Source of the DNA: Bacteroidota bacterium
GTDB taxonomy: Bacteria; Bacteroidota; Ignavibacteria; UBA10030; UBA8401
DNA length: 18,972 nucleotides
Assembly (NCBI GenBank): GCA_030824295.1
Contig: JAVBYA010000488.1
Coordinates: forward strand, 1 to 18,972
Direction: 5' to 3'
The position numbers and the translations under genes are program-made. Shown here in pieces: positions 6,413 through 16,400 of this stretch. The notes below the pieces were generated by a model. That model saw only the letters and a list, made by a program, of their open reading frames with translations, had not been told where the DNA came from and ran no database searches. The stretch's first letter is position 1; each line of letters starts with the position of its first letter.

Positions 6413-7822
6413 TCACCAAACGTAGGTGCCCACCGCTCCGGCGGTGAGCATCGTGGCGATCTCGGTACTTCCTTCCCGGATGTAGAACGCCTGCGTTGCA
6501 GTACTGTTGTTGATCACGATCAGCACCTTCTTGCCGTCCGGGCGGCGGAAAGCAACGCTGTTCAGCGCCTCGGTCCTGCCGGAATGGATGCGGACAGAAC
6601 CGGGACGGACGAACTTGGAGGCATGCGCGATGATATAGTATGCAGGATTCCGGATGACATTGTCACCGGAGATGGTGAGCCCTCCCAGGCATTGATCGCA
6701 ACCGCCCGGAGTGTGCGGATCCTGGTTCGGGTCCGCTGCCAGGTTCCACTGGATCACCGCACGGCACCAGTTGCGTGATGCACCGATGGTGAGATTGTTG
6801 GTGTGCCATTTCAGGTCCTCGGGAAAATTCCCCGGAGCGCCGATCCACTGTTCTGTGAAATAGAGATGCTTGTCCGGATACGCATTGTGGACCGCGGTCA
6901 GATTATCGATGCTGCCGCCGTACAGATGGAATGCCGCCCCGTCCACCACCGCGCGCGCGGCTGAATCGGCGTAGATGGTGAGCGGATAGTCGGTCCGGTC
7001 CGCATTATGGTCGTACACGATGATGCGCGTGGCGATGTTGTTCGCTTTGAATGCCGGCGCCAGGTACTGCTTCACGAAGAAGGCCTGGTCCGATGCCTGC
7101 ATCACCATACTGGGATTGTTCCCGCCGTGCAGCGGCTCGTTCTGGACGGTGATCGCGGCGATGGTGATCCCTTCCGCCTGCATCGCCTGGATGTACTTCA
7201 CGAAGTACTTCGCGTACGCCGTGTAGTACGGCACGCGCAGACTTCCGCCGATGCTGGAGCCTCCCGTCTTCATCCAGACGGGAGCGGACCATGGGGAACC
7301 GAGGATGGTGATGGTCGGATCGATGGCGAGGATCTCCTTCAGCACCGGGATGAGATGCGTCTTGTCCGGCGCGATGCTGAACTGCGCCATGGCGGTGTCT
7401 GTCTGTCCTGCCGGAAGGTCGTTGTAGGAGAAGACGGACGCATCCAGATCCGATGCCCCGATGCTGATGCGGAGGTAGCTGATGCCGATGTTACTCCCGT
7501 CCGTCGCGAAGAGTTCTTTCAGCAAGGCCGTGCGCGCCGTTGCGCTCATAGCATGGATCATCTGCGCGCTGCCGCCGGTCAGGGCGAAGCCGAATCCTTC
7601 CATCGACTGGAACGTCTGGGCCGCATCCACATCGATCACCGGTGCGCTGGCGGAAGAGATGGTGATGTTCTGAGTCTGTTTCGCGAAGAGCGCGGACTTG
7701 TCCGCCGTGGAAAGCCAGAACTCATGGTTCTGTGCTGCGGGCGGCGCCGGAGCGATGTCCGGTTCGGTATCACAGGCGGTCAGCATCAGCAAGACAAGAA
7801 GGGAGAGCATAGGGAATTTCAT
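6413..7822 (-). CDS. GH30 family glycoside hydrolase, lipoprotein
   Basis: The product is 469 residues. A lipoprotein signal opens the chain, with a hydrophobic core at 5-14 and the lipobox L14-T15-A16-C17, so the enzyme is lipid-anchored and faces the periplasm or cell exterior. GH30 retaining-glycosidase features appear in order: EGFGFALTGGSA at 75-86, YLRISIGASD at 116-125, GSPWSAPVWMK at 175-185, the acid/base in ITVQNEP (E229), a histidine in FHLYGG (299-303), and the nucleophile in YFTEQW (E324). The C-terminal part (about 395-469) is a small beta domain typical of the family. Relatives act on glucosylceramide, beta-1,6-glucan, fucosides or xylan; the sequence does not settle which. There is no SusC/SusD pair or other glycosidase nearby, so it is not part of a visible polysaccharide locus. 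The start at 7822 begins the signal peptide; no Shine-Dalgarno. Confidence 0.9.
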   Translation of the reverse strand: MKFPMLSLLVLLMLTACDTEPDIAPAPPAAQNHEFWLSTADKSALFAKQTQNITISSASAPVIDVDAAQTFQSMEGFGFALTGGSAQMIHAMSATARTALLKELFATDGSNIGISYLRISIGASDLDASVFSYNDLPAGQTDTAMAQFSIAPDKTHLIPVLKEILAIDPTITILGSPWSAPVWMKTGGSSIGGSLRVPYYTAYAKYFVKYIQAMQAEGITIAAITVQNEPLHGGNNPSMVMQASDQAFFVKQYLAPAFKANNIATRIIVYDHNADRTDYPLTIYADSAARAVVDGAAFHLYGGSIDNLTAVHNAYPDKHLYFTEQWIGAPGNFPEDLKWHTNNLTIGASRNWCRAVIQWNLAADPNQDPHTPGGCDQCLGGLTISGDNVIRNPAYYIIAHASKFVRPGSVRIHSGRTEALNSVAFRRPDGKKVLIVINNSTATQAFYIREGSTEIATMLTAGAVGTYVW

Positions 7823-8157
7823 AGATTCGTTTCAAAATGGTGGACGGAAGCACAATGATACATCAATATATTCACTATAGAGTAAAACAGCGAGAGGAGA
7901 ATTTAGAACAGAGAAAATGACAGATTACAGATTTCAGACAACAGAGAAGATGTTAGATTTTGATAAATGCGCGGAGTGGTCGGAGAACCTTCCGCCACTC
8001 CTTAAGATTTGGAACTTGATGTTTCGATATTGTTGTTCCTTTCTGCGGTGTTCTGCGCGATCTGCGGGACCGCTCTTTTTATTAGACTGAAGCGTTTTGT
8101 AATTTGGAATTTGATAATTTGACTATCCCCTTCCCTTCCGTACATTGGTTCCATTCT
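7823..8157. other. 335-bp divergent intergenic region (GH30 / dinB)
   Basis: No convincing gene lies here. The spacer must carry both divergent promoters, but no clear -35/-10 pair or Bacteroidota-type TAnnTTTG box could be fixed. It is AT-rich at 7855-7970 and holds a hairpin at 7973-8001, a worn GCGGAG-type word repeat at 8040-8068 and short AATTTGG words at 8006-8019 and 8098-8121. An in-frame extension of the polymerase to 8104 is rejected because family homology starts at 8158. Confidence 0.6.
7973..8001. other. Intergenic hairpin with one bulge
   Basis: GGAGTGG (7973-7979), a bulged T, then CGGA (7981-7984) pairs with TCCG (7991-7994) and CCACTCC (7995-8001) around a 6-nt loop. That gives 11 base pairs in the spacer between the divergent GH30 and dinB genes. 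It does not follow any gene end, so a terminator role is unlikely; it may be a remnant repeat or an element in the 5' leader of the polymerase gene. Confidence 0.45.
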
Positions 8158-9306
8158 ATGAAGAAGTACATCGCGCATATCGACCTGGACTGTTTCTTCG
8201 TCTCTGTGGAACGCATTCTCGATCCGTCGCTTAACGGCAAGCCGGTCGCCGTGGGAGGTGTGGGGCGCCGCGGTGTGGTCTCCTCCGCATCGTACGAAGC
8301 GCGCGCCTTCGGCGTCCGCTCCGCCATGCCGATGGGTCAGGCGGTGGACCTCTGTCCGCAGCTGACGGTCGTCCGCGGCAGCCACGGCGAGTACGGGAAG
8401 TATTCCAAGAAGCTCTACCGGTTCCTTTGCGATTACGCTCCCATCGTGCAGCAGGCGTCCATCGACGAGATGTATATGGACTTTACCGGCTGCGAGAAGC
8501 TCTATAATAACGATCTGTCGGGACTCATGCGGACGCTCCAGGCGCTCGTGAAACGGGAGTTCGGCCTTCCCTGCACCATCGCGCTCTCCTCCAACAAAGT
8601 GATCTCCAAGATCGCCACCGGCTGTGTGAAACCGGAAGGGTGCATCACCATCGAACACGGACTCGAGAAGGAATTCCTCGCGCCGCTGGACATCAACGTG
8701 ATCCCGGGTGTCGGGAAGAAGACCGAACTGGAGCTGAGGAAGTACGACATCAACCTCATCCGCGACATCCAGAAACTCTCGCCGCAGACGCTGGAGGACA
8801 TCCTCGGCGAGCATGGCGGCTACTTCCACCGTACGGCGATGGGGATCGGAAGCGATACGCTCGATGTGGAGTGGAAACGGAAGAGCATCAGCAGCGAGCA
8901 CACCTTCGGTAAGGACACCGCCGATACGGAACAGCTGCTCCGCTATCTGTACGACCTGACCGAAGGGGTCTGCTACAACACCCGCCGCTATGGCTGGAAG
9001 GGGAAGACGGTGAAACTGAAGCTCCGCTACTCCGATTTCACCACCATCACCCGCAACATCACACTCAAAGAACCGACCAACGACGACCGCGTGGTGTTCG
9101 ACGCGGTGAAAGCACTCTTTCTGAGATCGTTCGCCCGCCGCAACACCGTCCGGCTGCTGGGGGTGGGGCTCACACAGTTCAGCGAATCAAAGGAGGAATC
9201 ACTTTCCCTCTTCCCCGAGGATGAGAAGCGGACGCAGATGCTCAGCGCAGTCGATAAGCTGAAGAAGAAGTTCGGCGACGATGCCATCCACACCGGCGCG
9301 GTTTAA
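8158..9306 (+). CDS. dinB: DNA polymerase IV (Y-family, DinB)
   Basis: The product is 382 residues from the ATG at 8158, chosen because the family always opens right before the HIDLDCFF motif. This error-prone polymerase copies damaged templates and extends mismatched ends. Catalytic acids are D9 and, in SIDEMYMDF (101-109), D103 and E104. Further family landmarks are YEARAFGVRSAMPMGQA at 46-62, the steric-gate region F13-F14, the fingers motif SSNKVISKIAT (144-154), the helix-hairpin-helix GVGKKTELELRKY (184-196), and the little-finger domain from about 245. SLSLF at 348-352 is a plausible beta-clamp binding motif, followed by a short tail. No LexA-like palindrome was recognised upstream, so SOS control is not shown. 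No Shine-Dalgarno. The gene is convergent with the YebC-family gene. Confidence 0.95.
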   Translation: MKKYIAHIDLDCFFVSVERILDPSLNGKPVAVGGVGRRGVVSSASYEARAFGVRSAMPMGQAVDLCPQLTVVRGSHGEYGKYSKKLYRFLCDYAPIVQQASIDEMYMDFTGCEKLYNNDLSGLMRTLQALVKREFGLPCTIALSSNKVISKIATGCVKPEGCITIEHGLEKEFLAPLDINVIPGVGKKTELELRKYDINLIRDIQKLSPQTLEDILGEHGGYFHRTAMGIGSDTLDVEWKRKSISSEHTFGKDTADTEQLLRYLYDLTEGVCYNTRRYGWKGKTVKLKLRYSDFTTITRNITLKEPTNDDRVVFDAVKALFLRSFARRNTVRLLGVGLTQFSESKEESLSLFPEDEKRTQMLSAVDKLKKKFGDDAIHTGAV

Positions 9307-9343
9307 AACAGAACATCCCGGCTCTTCACCGGGATGTTCTGTT
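9307..9343. terminator. Strong bidirectional hairpin between dinB and yebC
   Basis: AACAGAACATCCCGG (9307-9321) and CCGGGATGTTCTGTT (9329-9343) form a perfect 15-bp stem with a 7-nt loop, directly after the polymerase stop. On the minus strand the stem runs into TTTTAAAC, giving a short T-run that suits termination of the opposing gene. The plus strand has only TTGTTG. Placement between convergent ends supports a shared terminator. Confidence 0.8.
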
Positions 9344-9345
9344 GT

Positions 9346-9377
9346 TGCAATCGTGCAATCTTGTAATTTTGTAATCG
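9346..9377. repeat. Four-unit 8-bp tandem repeat
   Basis: The sequence reads as four consecutive octamers, TGCAATCG, TGCAATCT, TGTAATTT and TGTAATCG, packed between the hairpin and the YebC stop codon. The consensus is TGYAATYK. A related TGTAATTT word occurs at 8098-8105, just before the polymerase start. It is a short degenerate microsatellite; no function can be assigned. Confidence 0.65.
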
Positions 9378-9381
9378 CTCT

Positions 9382-10092
9382 TCACGCCATATTGTGGTAC
9401 ACGTTCTGCACGTCGTCATCCTCTTCCATTGCGTCGATCAGTTCTGTCACTTCCTTCGCCTGTTCCTCCGTTAACTCTTTGGTATTGTTCGGGATGTACT
9501 GCAGTTCGGTGCTGGCCGGTTCGATGCCCCGCTCTTCCAGCGCTTTCTGCATGGAGCCGAATCCCTGGAATGTGGTGTACACATACAGGAACTTCTCATC
9601 CCCGCTCAGTTCGTCCAGTCCGTGATCGATCATCTCCAGTTCGAACTCGTCCACATCCTTGATCTTCTCGATCGGGATCTTGAAGATCCCCTTCCGCTCG
9701 AACATGAATGCGATGGAACCGGAATTCCCCATCGCTCCGCCGTATTCCTTGAAGTGATGCCGCACGTTGGAGACGGTGCGGGTCTGATTGTCCGTAGCAC
9801 ACTCCACCACCACCGCGATGCCGTGCGGAGCATATCCTTCGTAGATGATCTCGAAATATCCCGAGGTGTCCTTGTTCGAAGCGCGTTTGATGGCGGCTTC
9901 GATGCGGTCCTTCGGCATGTTCACGCTCTTGGCGTTCTGAATGGCGATACGCAGGTGCGAATTCGCCTTGGGGTCAACGCCCCCTGCTTTTACAGCGATT
10001 TCAATGTCTTTTCCGATCCGGTTGAAGGCTTTGGACATCTTCTTGAACCGGGCGAACATCACATGTTTACGTTTTTCAAATATACGGCCCAT
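9382..10092 (-). CDS. yebC: YebC/PmpR family (TACO1-like) protein
   Basis: The product is 236 residues from the ATG at 10092. The frame runs on upstream to 10248, but the family start is the MGRIFEKRK segment, so the upstream 52 codons are rejected. YebC proteins are described as DNA-binding regulators and, more recently, as translation factors that relieve ribosome stalling on proline-rich sequences. Landmarks: MSKAFNRIGKDIEIAVKAGG (19-38), DPKANSHLRIAIQNAK (40-55), NMPKDRIEAAIKRA (58-71), the acidic and aromatic IIYEGYAPHGIAVVVE (80-95), then TDNQTRTVSNVRHHF (98-112), and a C-terminal end E-E-D-D-D-V-Q-N-V-Y-H-N. The N-terminus is of the Bacteroidota type. Length is normal for the family. 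No Shine-Dalgarno. It is convergent with dinB and divergent from the giant kinase. Confidence 0.93.
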   Translation of the reverse strand: MGRIFEKRKHVMFARFKKMSKAFNRIGKDIEIAVKAGGVDPKANSHLRIAIQNAKSVNMPKDRIEAAIKRASNKDTSGYFEIIYEGYAPHGIAVVVECATDNQTRTVSNVRHHFKEYGGAMGNSGSIAFMFERKGIFKIPIEKIKDVDEFELEMIDHGLDELSGDEKFLYVYTTFQGFGSMQKALEERGIEPASTELQYIPNNTKELTEEQAKEVTELIDAMEEDDDVQNVYHNMA

Positions 10093-10442
10093 AGGCGTGT
10101 GCAGAATGAAAAGTGTTGAAAAAAGGAATGCCGGTACGGCGTTATGACCGTCCAAAATACGAAAAAAGGGACTCAAGTAAAAGAAAGGAATCACCATCCC
10201 GCCGGTGTTGGTGATACCATACCTGTTTGTCTTGTTTCGCCCCTTCACTTCTGTTCTTCCGTGAAAATCCGTTGACTGCCGATTTTCATTTCAGTAGTTT
10301 TTACCCAATTGCAGTGACGTGATCCAGATCCACCGTACGACGCACCGTTGATGTTACCGCGTGAACGCATGTTCCCTCACCGGTCGACCATTTGCTTCTG
10401 TTCTATAGAACCGGCGCGGTCCCATCCTTCCGGAGTGTTATC
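10093..10442. other. 350-bp divergent intergenic region (yebC / giant kinase)
   Basis: No gene is supported here. It must hold promoters for the regulator and for the kinase. The only promoter-like pair noted on the plus strand is TTGACT (10272-10277), a 17-nt spacer, then TAGTTT (10295-10300); the -10 box is poor. Near the kinase start, GGAG at 10432-10435 sits 7 nt before the ATG at 10443. No repeat or RNA-like structure stood out. Confidence 0.5.
10272..10300 (+). promoter_or_regulatory. Weak sigma70-like promoter candidate for the kinase
   Basis: TTGACT at 10272-10277 matches five of six -35 positions, and TAGTTT at 10295-10300 matches three of six -10 positions at 17-nt spacing. It lies about 140 bp before the kinase ATG. 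Bacteroidota-type promoters use other boxes, so this may be coincidence. Confidence 0.2.
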
Positions 10443-13400
10443 ATGGCTTCTCAAACGTCTGGTTCTCCACGTGCCGCCGCCCGCCGGCGGCCGAATGCAC
10501 CGAAACACCGCACCGTTCCTTCATCCCGATCGAAATCTTCCCCCGCCGCTTCCGTTCCTGATCCGCAGATCATTCGGACGCTCTCAGCGCTGGCGGACGG
10601 TGTGCTGGTGATGCGCCGCTCCGGCATCATCACGGATGCGGATGCCGGCGCCTGTTCTCTGTTCGGCACAACACAGAAACGCCTGCTCGGCTCTCCGCTG
10701 CTCCCGCATCTTTCACCGAAGGACCGCTCAGCATTCCGCGTTTCCTGGAAGCTGCTCCGCGCACAGGGAGCGATGGACGTGATGCTGCACCGCACAGGCA
10801 AGGGTGCGAACGAACGCTTCCTGGCGCTCCGATGCCGTATCGATGCTTCCACCGGTCTCATCATCGGAACACTTCGGGACGCCACCGAAGAGCACCGCAC
10901 ACGGCTTGCACAACAAGAGGCAGAACACCGCTACAAAATGTTCATCGGCAACAGCTCGGAAGGGATCTGGTGCTTCGGATTGAAACGGCCGATGACGGTC
11001 GGGCTTTCTGTGAAACAACAGATCGCCTGGTTCTATCGCTACGGATATCTGCAGGTGTGCAACGATGCATACGCCGTCATGTACGGTTTCAACACCGCAG
11101 AGGAGATCACCGGCATCATGCTGAAGGATGTGCTGGACCGGAAGGACCCGAAGAACATCGCCTACCTGACCGCCTTCATCACCTCCGGCTATAAATTGCG
11201 CGAGACCGAAACGAATGAACGGGACCGCCACGGCAACACCTTCACGGTGGTGAACAATCTCACCGGCACGGTGGTGGACGGACTGCTCATCAATGCCTGG
11301 GGAACGCAGCGCGATGTCACAGAGAAGAACCGGCAGGATGCCGCACTGAAGGAGAGCAAGGAATCGTACGAAGGACTCATCCGCAGACTGCCGTTCGTCG
11401 TGTACCGATGGCGGCGCACCGTTTCCGGGGAACGGCGGATCGAATATGTCAGCCCGCAGGTCAAGGAGCTCTGCGGTGTCAGCGCCGAAGAACTGATCGC
11501 TGATCAAGCCCTATTCGTGACCATGATCCATCCTGATGACCGGCAGATATTCCTGGAGCGGAGTCAGGATACAACAAGGCTGCTGGAACCGTTCTTCCAC
11601 GAATGCCGGGCTGCACTCGTCGGCGAAGAACGCTGGCTGCAATTCCAATCATCGCCGAGAACGATGGAGAACGGCGACGTCCTCTGGAACGGCATCCTGC
11701 GGGATGTGACGGAGCGGGTGCTGGCACAGCGTGCTCTCGGCAGCAGCGAGGAAAAATACAGGAGCCTTATCCATAACCTGAATGAGGGGATCTGGGTGAT
11801 CGATGCGAAGGCCGTCACTACGATGGTGAATCCCCGCATGGCATCCATCGTTGGAGCCCCTGTCGAGATGATCGTGGGTAGACCGCTGTTCGACTTCGTC
11901 AGCAAAGATGATTTCGAGAAGACGAACAATGCCATTGAGCGAAGAAAAAAGGGGCTTCAGGAATCCCGCGATTATACATTCCATCGTCCGGACGGCACCC
12001 GGGTCCACACTACAGTCGAAACCTATCCCCTCATCGACGGCAATGGTGCGTACCTCGGTGCTGTTGCCGCATTCACGGATGTGACCGAACAGCATGAAGC
12101 GGTCGAAACACTGCGAAGACAAAGCGAGCAACATCGGTTCCTCGCAGAAGCATCCCGGCGTCTCGCGCATTGTGAAACGGATACCGGGGTGTACTCTTTG
12201 ATCTCCGAGATGTTCATCGCCCTGGTGCCGGATTCCGTTGTCTTCGTTCTGAAGACCTCTGAGAACGCAGAGTCGAGCACGCTCATGGAGATCGGCGGCA
12301 TAGAAGACTCCATTATCACCATGGGTGCAAAGATCCTACGGTACGATCCACGCGGCCGTACCTTTAAGAACAAACCGGGGTTCGCCGAACAGTTCTGCAA
12401 ACCGAACCTACGAAAGTTCGAAGGGGGATTGTACGAAGCCTCTGTCGGTTATGTGCCGAAATTCGTGGCCCGCGGGATCGAGAAACTGCTGGGCGTCTCT
12501 TATTACTATTCGATCGGGATCTCCTCACCGGAAGAGTATTTCGGGTATCTCAATATCATGACCCGCGGACCGCTCACGGTCGAGACCACGACCATCGAAG
12601 CGTTCGTCCATCAATGTTATCTGGCGCTGATCAAGATCCGCTCGGTCCGCGCGGTAAAGGAAGAGGCCGCGCGGCGCCGCTTCTTCTTTGAACATGCCAA
12701 TGACGGCATCGGCATCTTGGACAAGGACCGACGATTCATCGAAGTGAACAACCGCTTCGCCGAGATGCACGGTTACGCCATCGGCGAGATGATCGGACTC
12801 TACTCCTGGGATGTCAGCGCCGAATTCACCACGCGGCGGGCCATGGAACAGATGCAGCCGGGAGCACCCGACACACAGCATGTGCTCGAGACGCGCCACC
12901 GCCGCAAGGATGGCTCTGTGCTGGATGTCGAGATCTCGTTCAGCCTGTTCTCGTGGAACAACGAACCTCAGGTCTATTGCGTCTGCCGCGATGTCACCGA
13001 ACGCAAACGCGCCGCCGCACTCATCGAACAGGAAGCGCTCCGCCGCACCATCCTGATGAACACCACCAACGACGGCATCGCCGTCTTCGGTCAGGACCAT
13101 CGCATCGTAGAATGCAATCCGCGATTCTGCGCAATGCTCGGATACACTCAAAGCGAATTGCTGCAGATGCACACCTGGGACTTCGAAGCGGATCTCTCCG
13201 AGGCGGAGATACGGAAAGGCTTCGCCGATGCGGCGAACGTTCGGCAGATCTTCGAGAGCCGACATCGGCGGAAGGATGGCAGCATCTTCGATGTGGAGAT
13301 CAGTGCCAGCGGAACGCTGATCGGCGATACACCGTTGATCATCACCATCTGCCGCGACATCACCGAACGGAAGCGGATAGAACAGGCACTCCGCACCAGC

Positions 13401-16400
13401 GAGGCGCAGTACCGCATGCTCGTCAACCGCATCCCGCAGCGGGTGTTCGTGAAGGACGTCCGGTCCAACTATATCTCCTGCAATGAAAGTTACGCCGCCG
13501 ACCTTGGACTGCCGGCCCAGGCCATCGCCGGCAGGAACGACCTGGAATTCTTCCCGCGTGAACTGGCGGAACAGTACCGCGCCGATGACCGTCTGGTCGC
13601 AGAGAGCAAAGTGCCGCTGGAACGGGAAGAGTCCTACGTCCTGAACGGTGAACAGCACACCATCCTGACCACCAAAGTGCCGCTGTTCGACGGCGCCGGT
13701 GATGTGATCGGTGTCCTGGGTATCTTCGGCGATATCACGGACCGCAAGAAGATGGAGAATGCGCTGCGGACAAGCGAAGAACGGTTCCGCGCGTATCTGG
13801 TCAATTCTCCCGCCATCATCACCATTGTGGACCGCACAGGTGTCATTGCGTACATCAATCGTGCGGACGGGAATTATACACCGGAGGATTTCATCGGTGC
13901 AAATATCTACTCCTCCATCCAACCGGACCACCATGACGAAGTCCGGCGGTGTCTGGATGAAGCCATCCGTTCGCGCACCGTCCGCTCGTACACCACTTCT
14001 GCTGAAGTGAACGGCGAGATCTGGTGGTACGAGAACCGCGTTGCCTTACTCAGCGGCGACAACAGCGAACTGCTCATCACCTCCATCAACATCACGGAAC
14101 AGAAGCGCGCGGAAGAGGCGCGGATCGCCGTCGAACAGGAGATCCGGCAGAGCGAGGAGAGCTACCGCGGTCTGTTCAACACCGTTCTCGATGCCATCTA
14201 CATCCAGGACGAACAGGGACTCTTCATCGACGTGAACGAAGGTGCGGAAGCGATCTACGGCTACAGCCGTGCAGAACTCATCGGCAAGACGCCGGAGTTC
14301 GTCTCGGCTCCCGGTCTGAACGACCATCTCGACTTCCCGGTCATCCTCCGCTCGGTGATGCGCGGGGCGAACCAGCAATTCGAGTTCTGGGGCCGCCGCA
14401 AGGACGGCGAGGTGTTCCCGAAGGATGTACGATTGAGTAAAGGACTCTATTTCGGCCGTCCCGTGATCATCGCGCTCGCGCAGGATATCAGCGCTCGGAA
14501 ACAGATGGAGCAGGACCGGGAACGCCAGTACAACGAACTGCATCTGCTCTTTTCACTCGTCCAGGATATCTCCCGGGACCAGAACAAAGCGTCGATCTTC
14601 CGCCATGCCGTGGAATACCTCTCCCAGGGCTTACGGTGCCCCAAAGCATCCATCCTCCTGTTCGACACGAACGGCGTGATGCAGTTCAAAGATGCCGTAG
14701 GACTTTCGGACAGCTATAAGGCCGCCGCCGCCGGACATTCCCCCTGGACGGCGGATACCGCAGAACCGGAGCCGATCTTCGTTGCCGACGTGAACGATGA
14801 ACCATCGCTGGCGGCGCTCCGACCGGTGATACTGAACGAAGGGATCCGCGCCCTCGGCTTCATCCCGCTGCTGCATGAGCGCCGGCTCATCGGAAAATTC
14901 ATGATCTACCATGCCGGACCGCATCGGTTCACGGACCAGGAATCACGGCTGGCACAGACCATTGCGCAGATCGTTGCGCAGGCCATCTCGCGCTCGAAGA
15001 ACGCCCTGGAACTGCGTCAGAACAAAGAGATCCTGCAGAACATCTTCGAGGCGCTGGAAGAAGGCGTAGCGCTGAACGAACTCGTGTATGATGCGGACGG
15101 CACTATCGTGGACTACCGCATCCTGGAGGTGAACCGCGCATTCGAAAGTATCGCCCTGCTCCCGCGAGAGAAGGTCATCGGACGACTTGCCTCGGAGATC
15201 TACCAGATGCCAACGGAATACATCACAGCATTCTGGAAGACCCATCTGCACGACACCGAGGCGGTAAAGACCGACCTGTACAGCGATCTCGCCAAGAGCT
15301 GGAAGCATGTCTCCACCTCCATCCCGAAGAATGGACGGTTCGTTACATCGTTCTTCGACATCACGGAGATAAAGAACGCCGAATCGGCGCTCCGCACCAG
15401 CGAACAGTACAACCGCTCGCTGCTCGAAACTTCGCCGAACGCTCTGGCGGTGACCGATCTGCGCGGGACCATCGTGGATGTGAATGCCCAGGCGCTCCGT
15501 ACATTCGGATTCGATCCCGGCGACTCGGTCGTCGGTATGCACATCCTCGACCGCGTCCTGCCGTCCCATCGATCGGAGGCGGCCGGGCATTTTGCTGACC
15601 TTCTCTCCGGCACCATCTTCCATCAACTGGTGCTGCCGATGGTCCGAAAGGACGGCTCCAGCTTCATCGGTGAGCTGAACGGTGCTCTGGTGCGTGACGC
15701 GAACGGCGCTTCTACGTTCTGCCTGATCGTCTCGTCCGACATCACGCAGCGGGTCCGCGCGGACGAAGAACTCCGCATGAGTAACGCACAGCTGAAATCC
15801 CTCATCGATTCCCAGACGAATTTCGTTGTCCGCACCGATATGACCGGCCGGTACACTTTTGTGAACGACCAGTTCTGCCGTTCATTCGGATTCCGGAGGG
15901 AAGAGATCATTGGATCCGCCGCCAGCACAACGTACCTGCAGGAGGATAACGAGAGCGTAGATGTGATCGTACGGAAGTGCGTCGCACAGCCGGGCATCGC
16001 GTTTCCTATTACGCTGCACAAGCAGCTGCCTCAGGGCGGCATTGCTGTCACGGAATGGGAGTTCATCGCCATCACCGATGAGAACGGCGCTCCGACCGAG
16101 ATCCAATGTGTGGGACACGACGTCACCGAAAAGCATCGCGCCGCCGAACTGCTGCGTATCAGCGAAGAGCGGTACCGTACCGTCGCAAACTTCACCTACG
16201 ACTGGGAGATGTGGATCGATGAGAACGATGCCATCCAATACATCTCCCCTTCCTGTGAACGGGTCTGCGGCTACCGCCCGGAAGAGATCACGGCCGACCC
16301 TGCTTTGCTGACCGCCATGGTCCATCCGGATGACCGGAATGTTGTTGCGGTGCACAGCGCGAATGAATTCCACGGCGATCATCCTCATTCCCTGGAATAC

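Noticed and set aside
7007..7858. A 283-codon plus-strand frame opposite the GH30 gene
   Set aside because: It is Arg/His/Asp-rich without any motif and wholly covered by the glycosidase, which has both catalytic glutamates.
8041..8080. Intrinsic terminator GCGGT...ACCGC followed by CTTTTT upstream of dinB
   Set aside because: The stem is only 5 bp with a 19-nt loop, and no plus-strand gene ends before it; the T-run is probably incidental.
7823..8157. LexA-type SOS box or clear promoters in the GH30/dinB spacer
   Set aside because: No LexA-like palindrome and no -35/-10 pair with proper spacing was found; single hexamers such as GATAAT at 8113 lack a partner.
10093..10248. N-terminal extension of the YebC protein to 10248
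   Set aside because: The extra 52 residues have no family counterpart, while MGRIFEKRK at 10092 is the usual start for Bacteroidota members.
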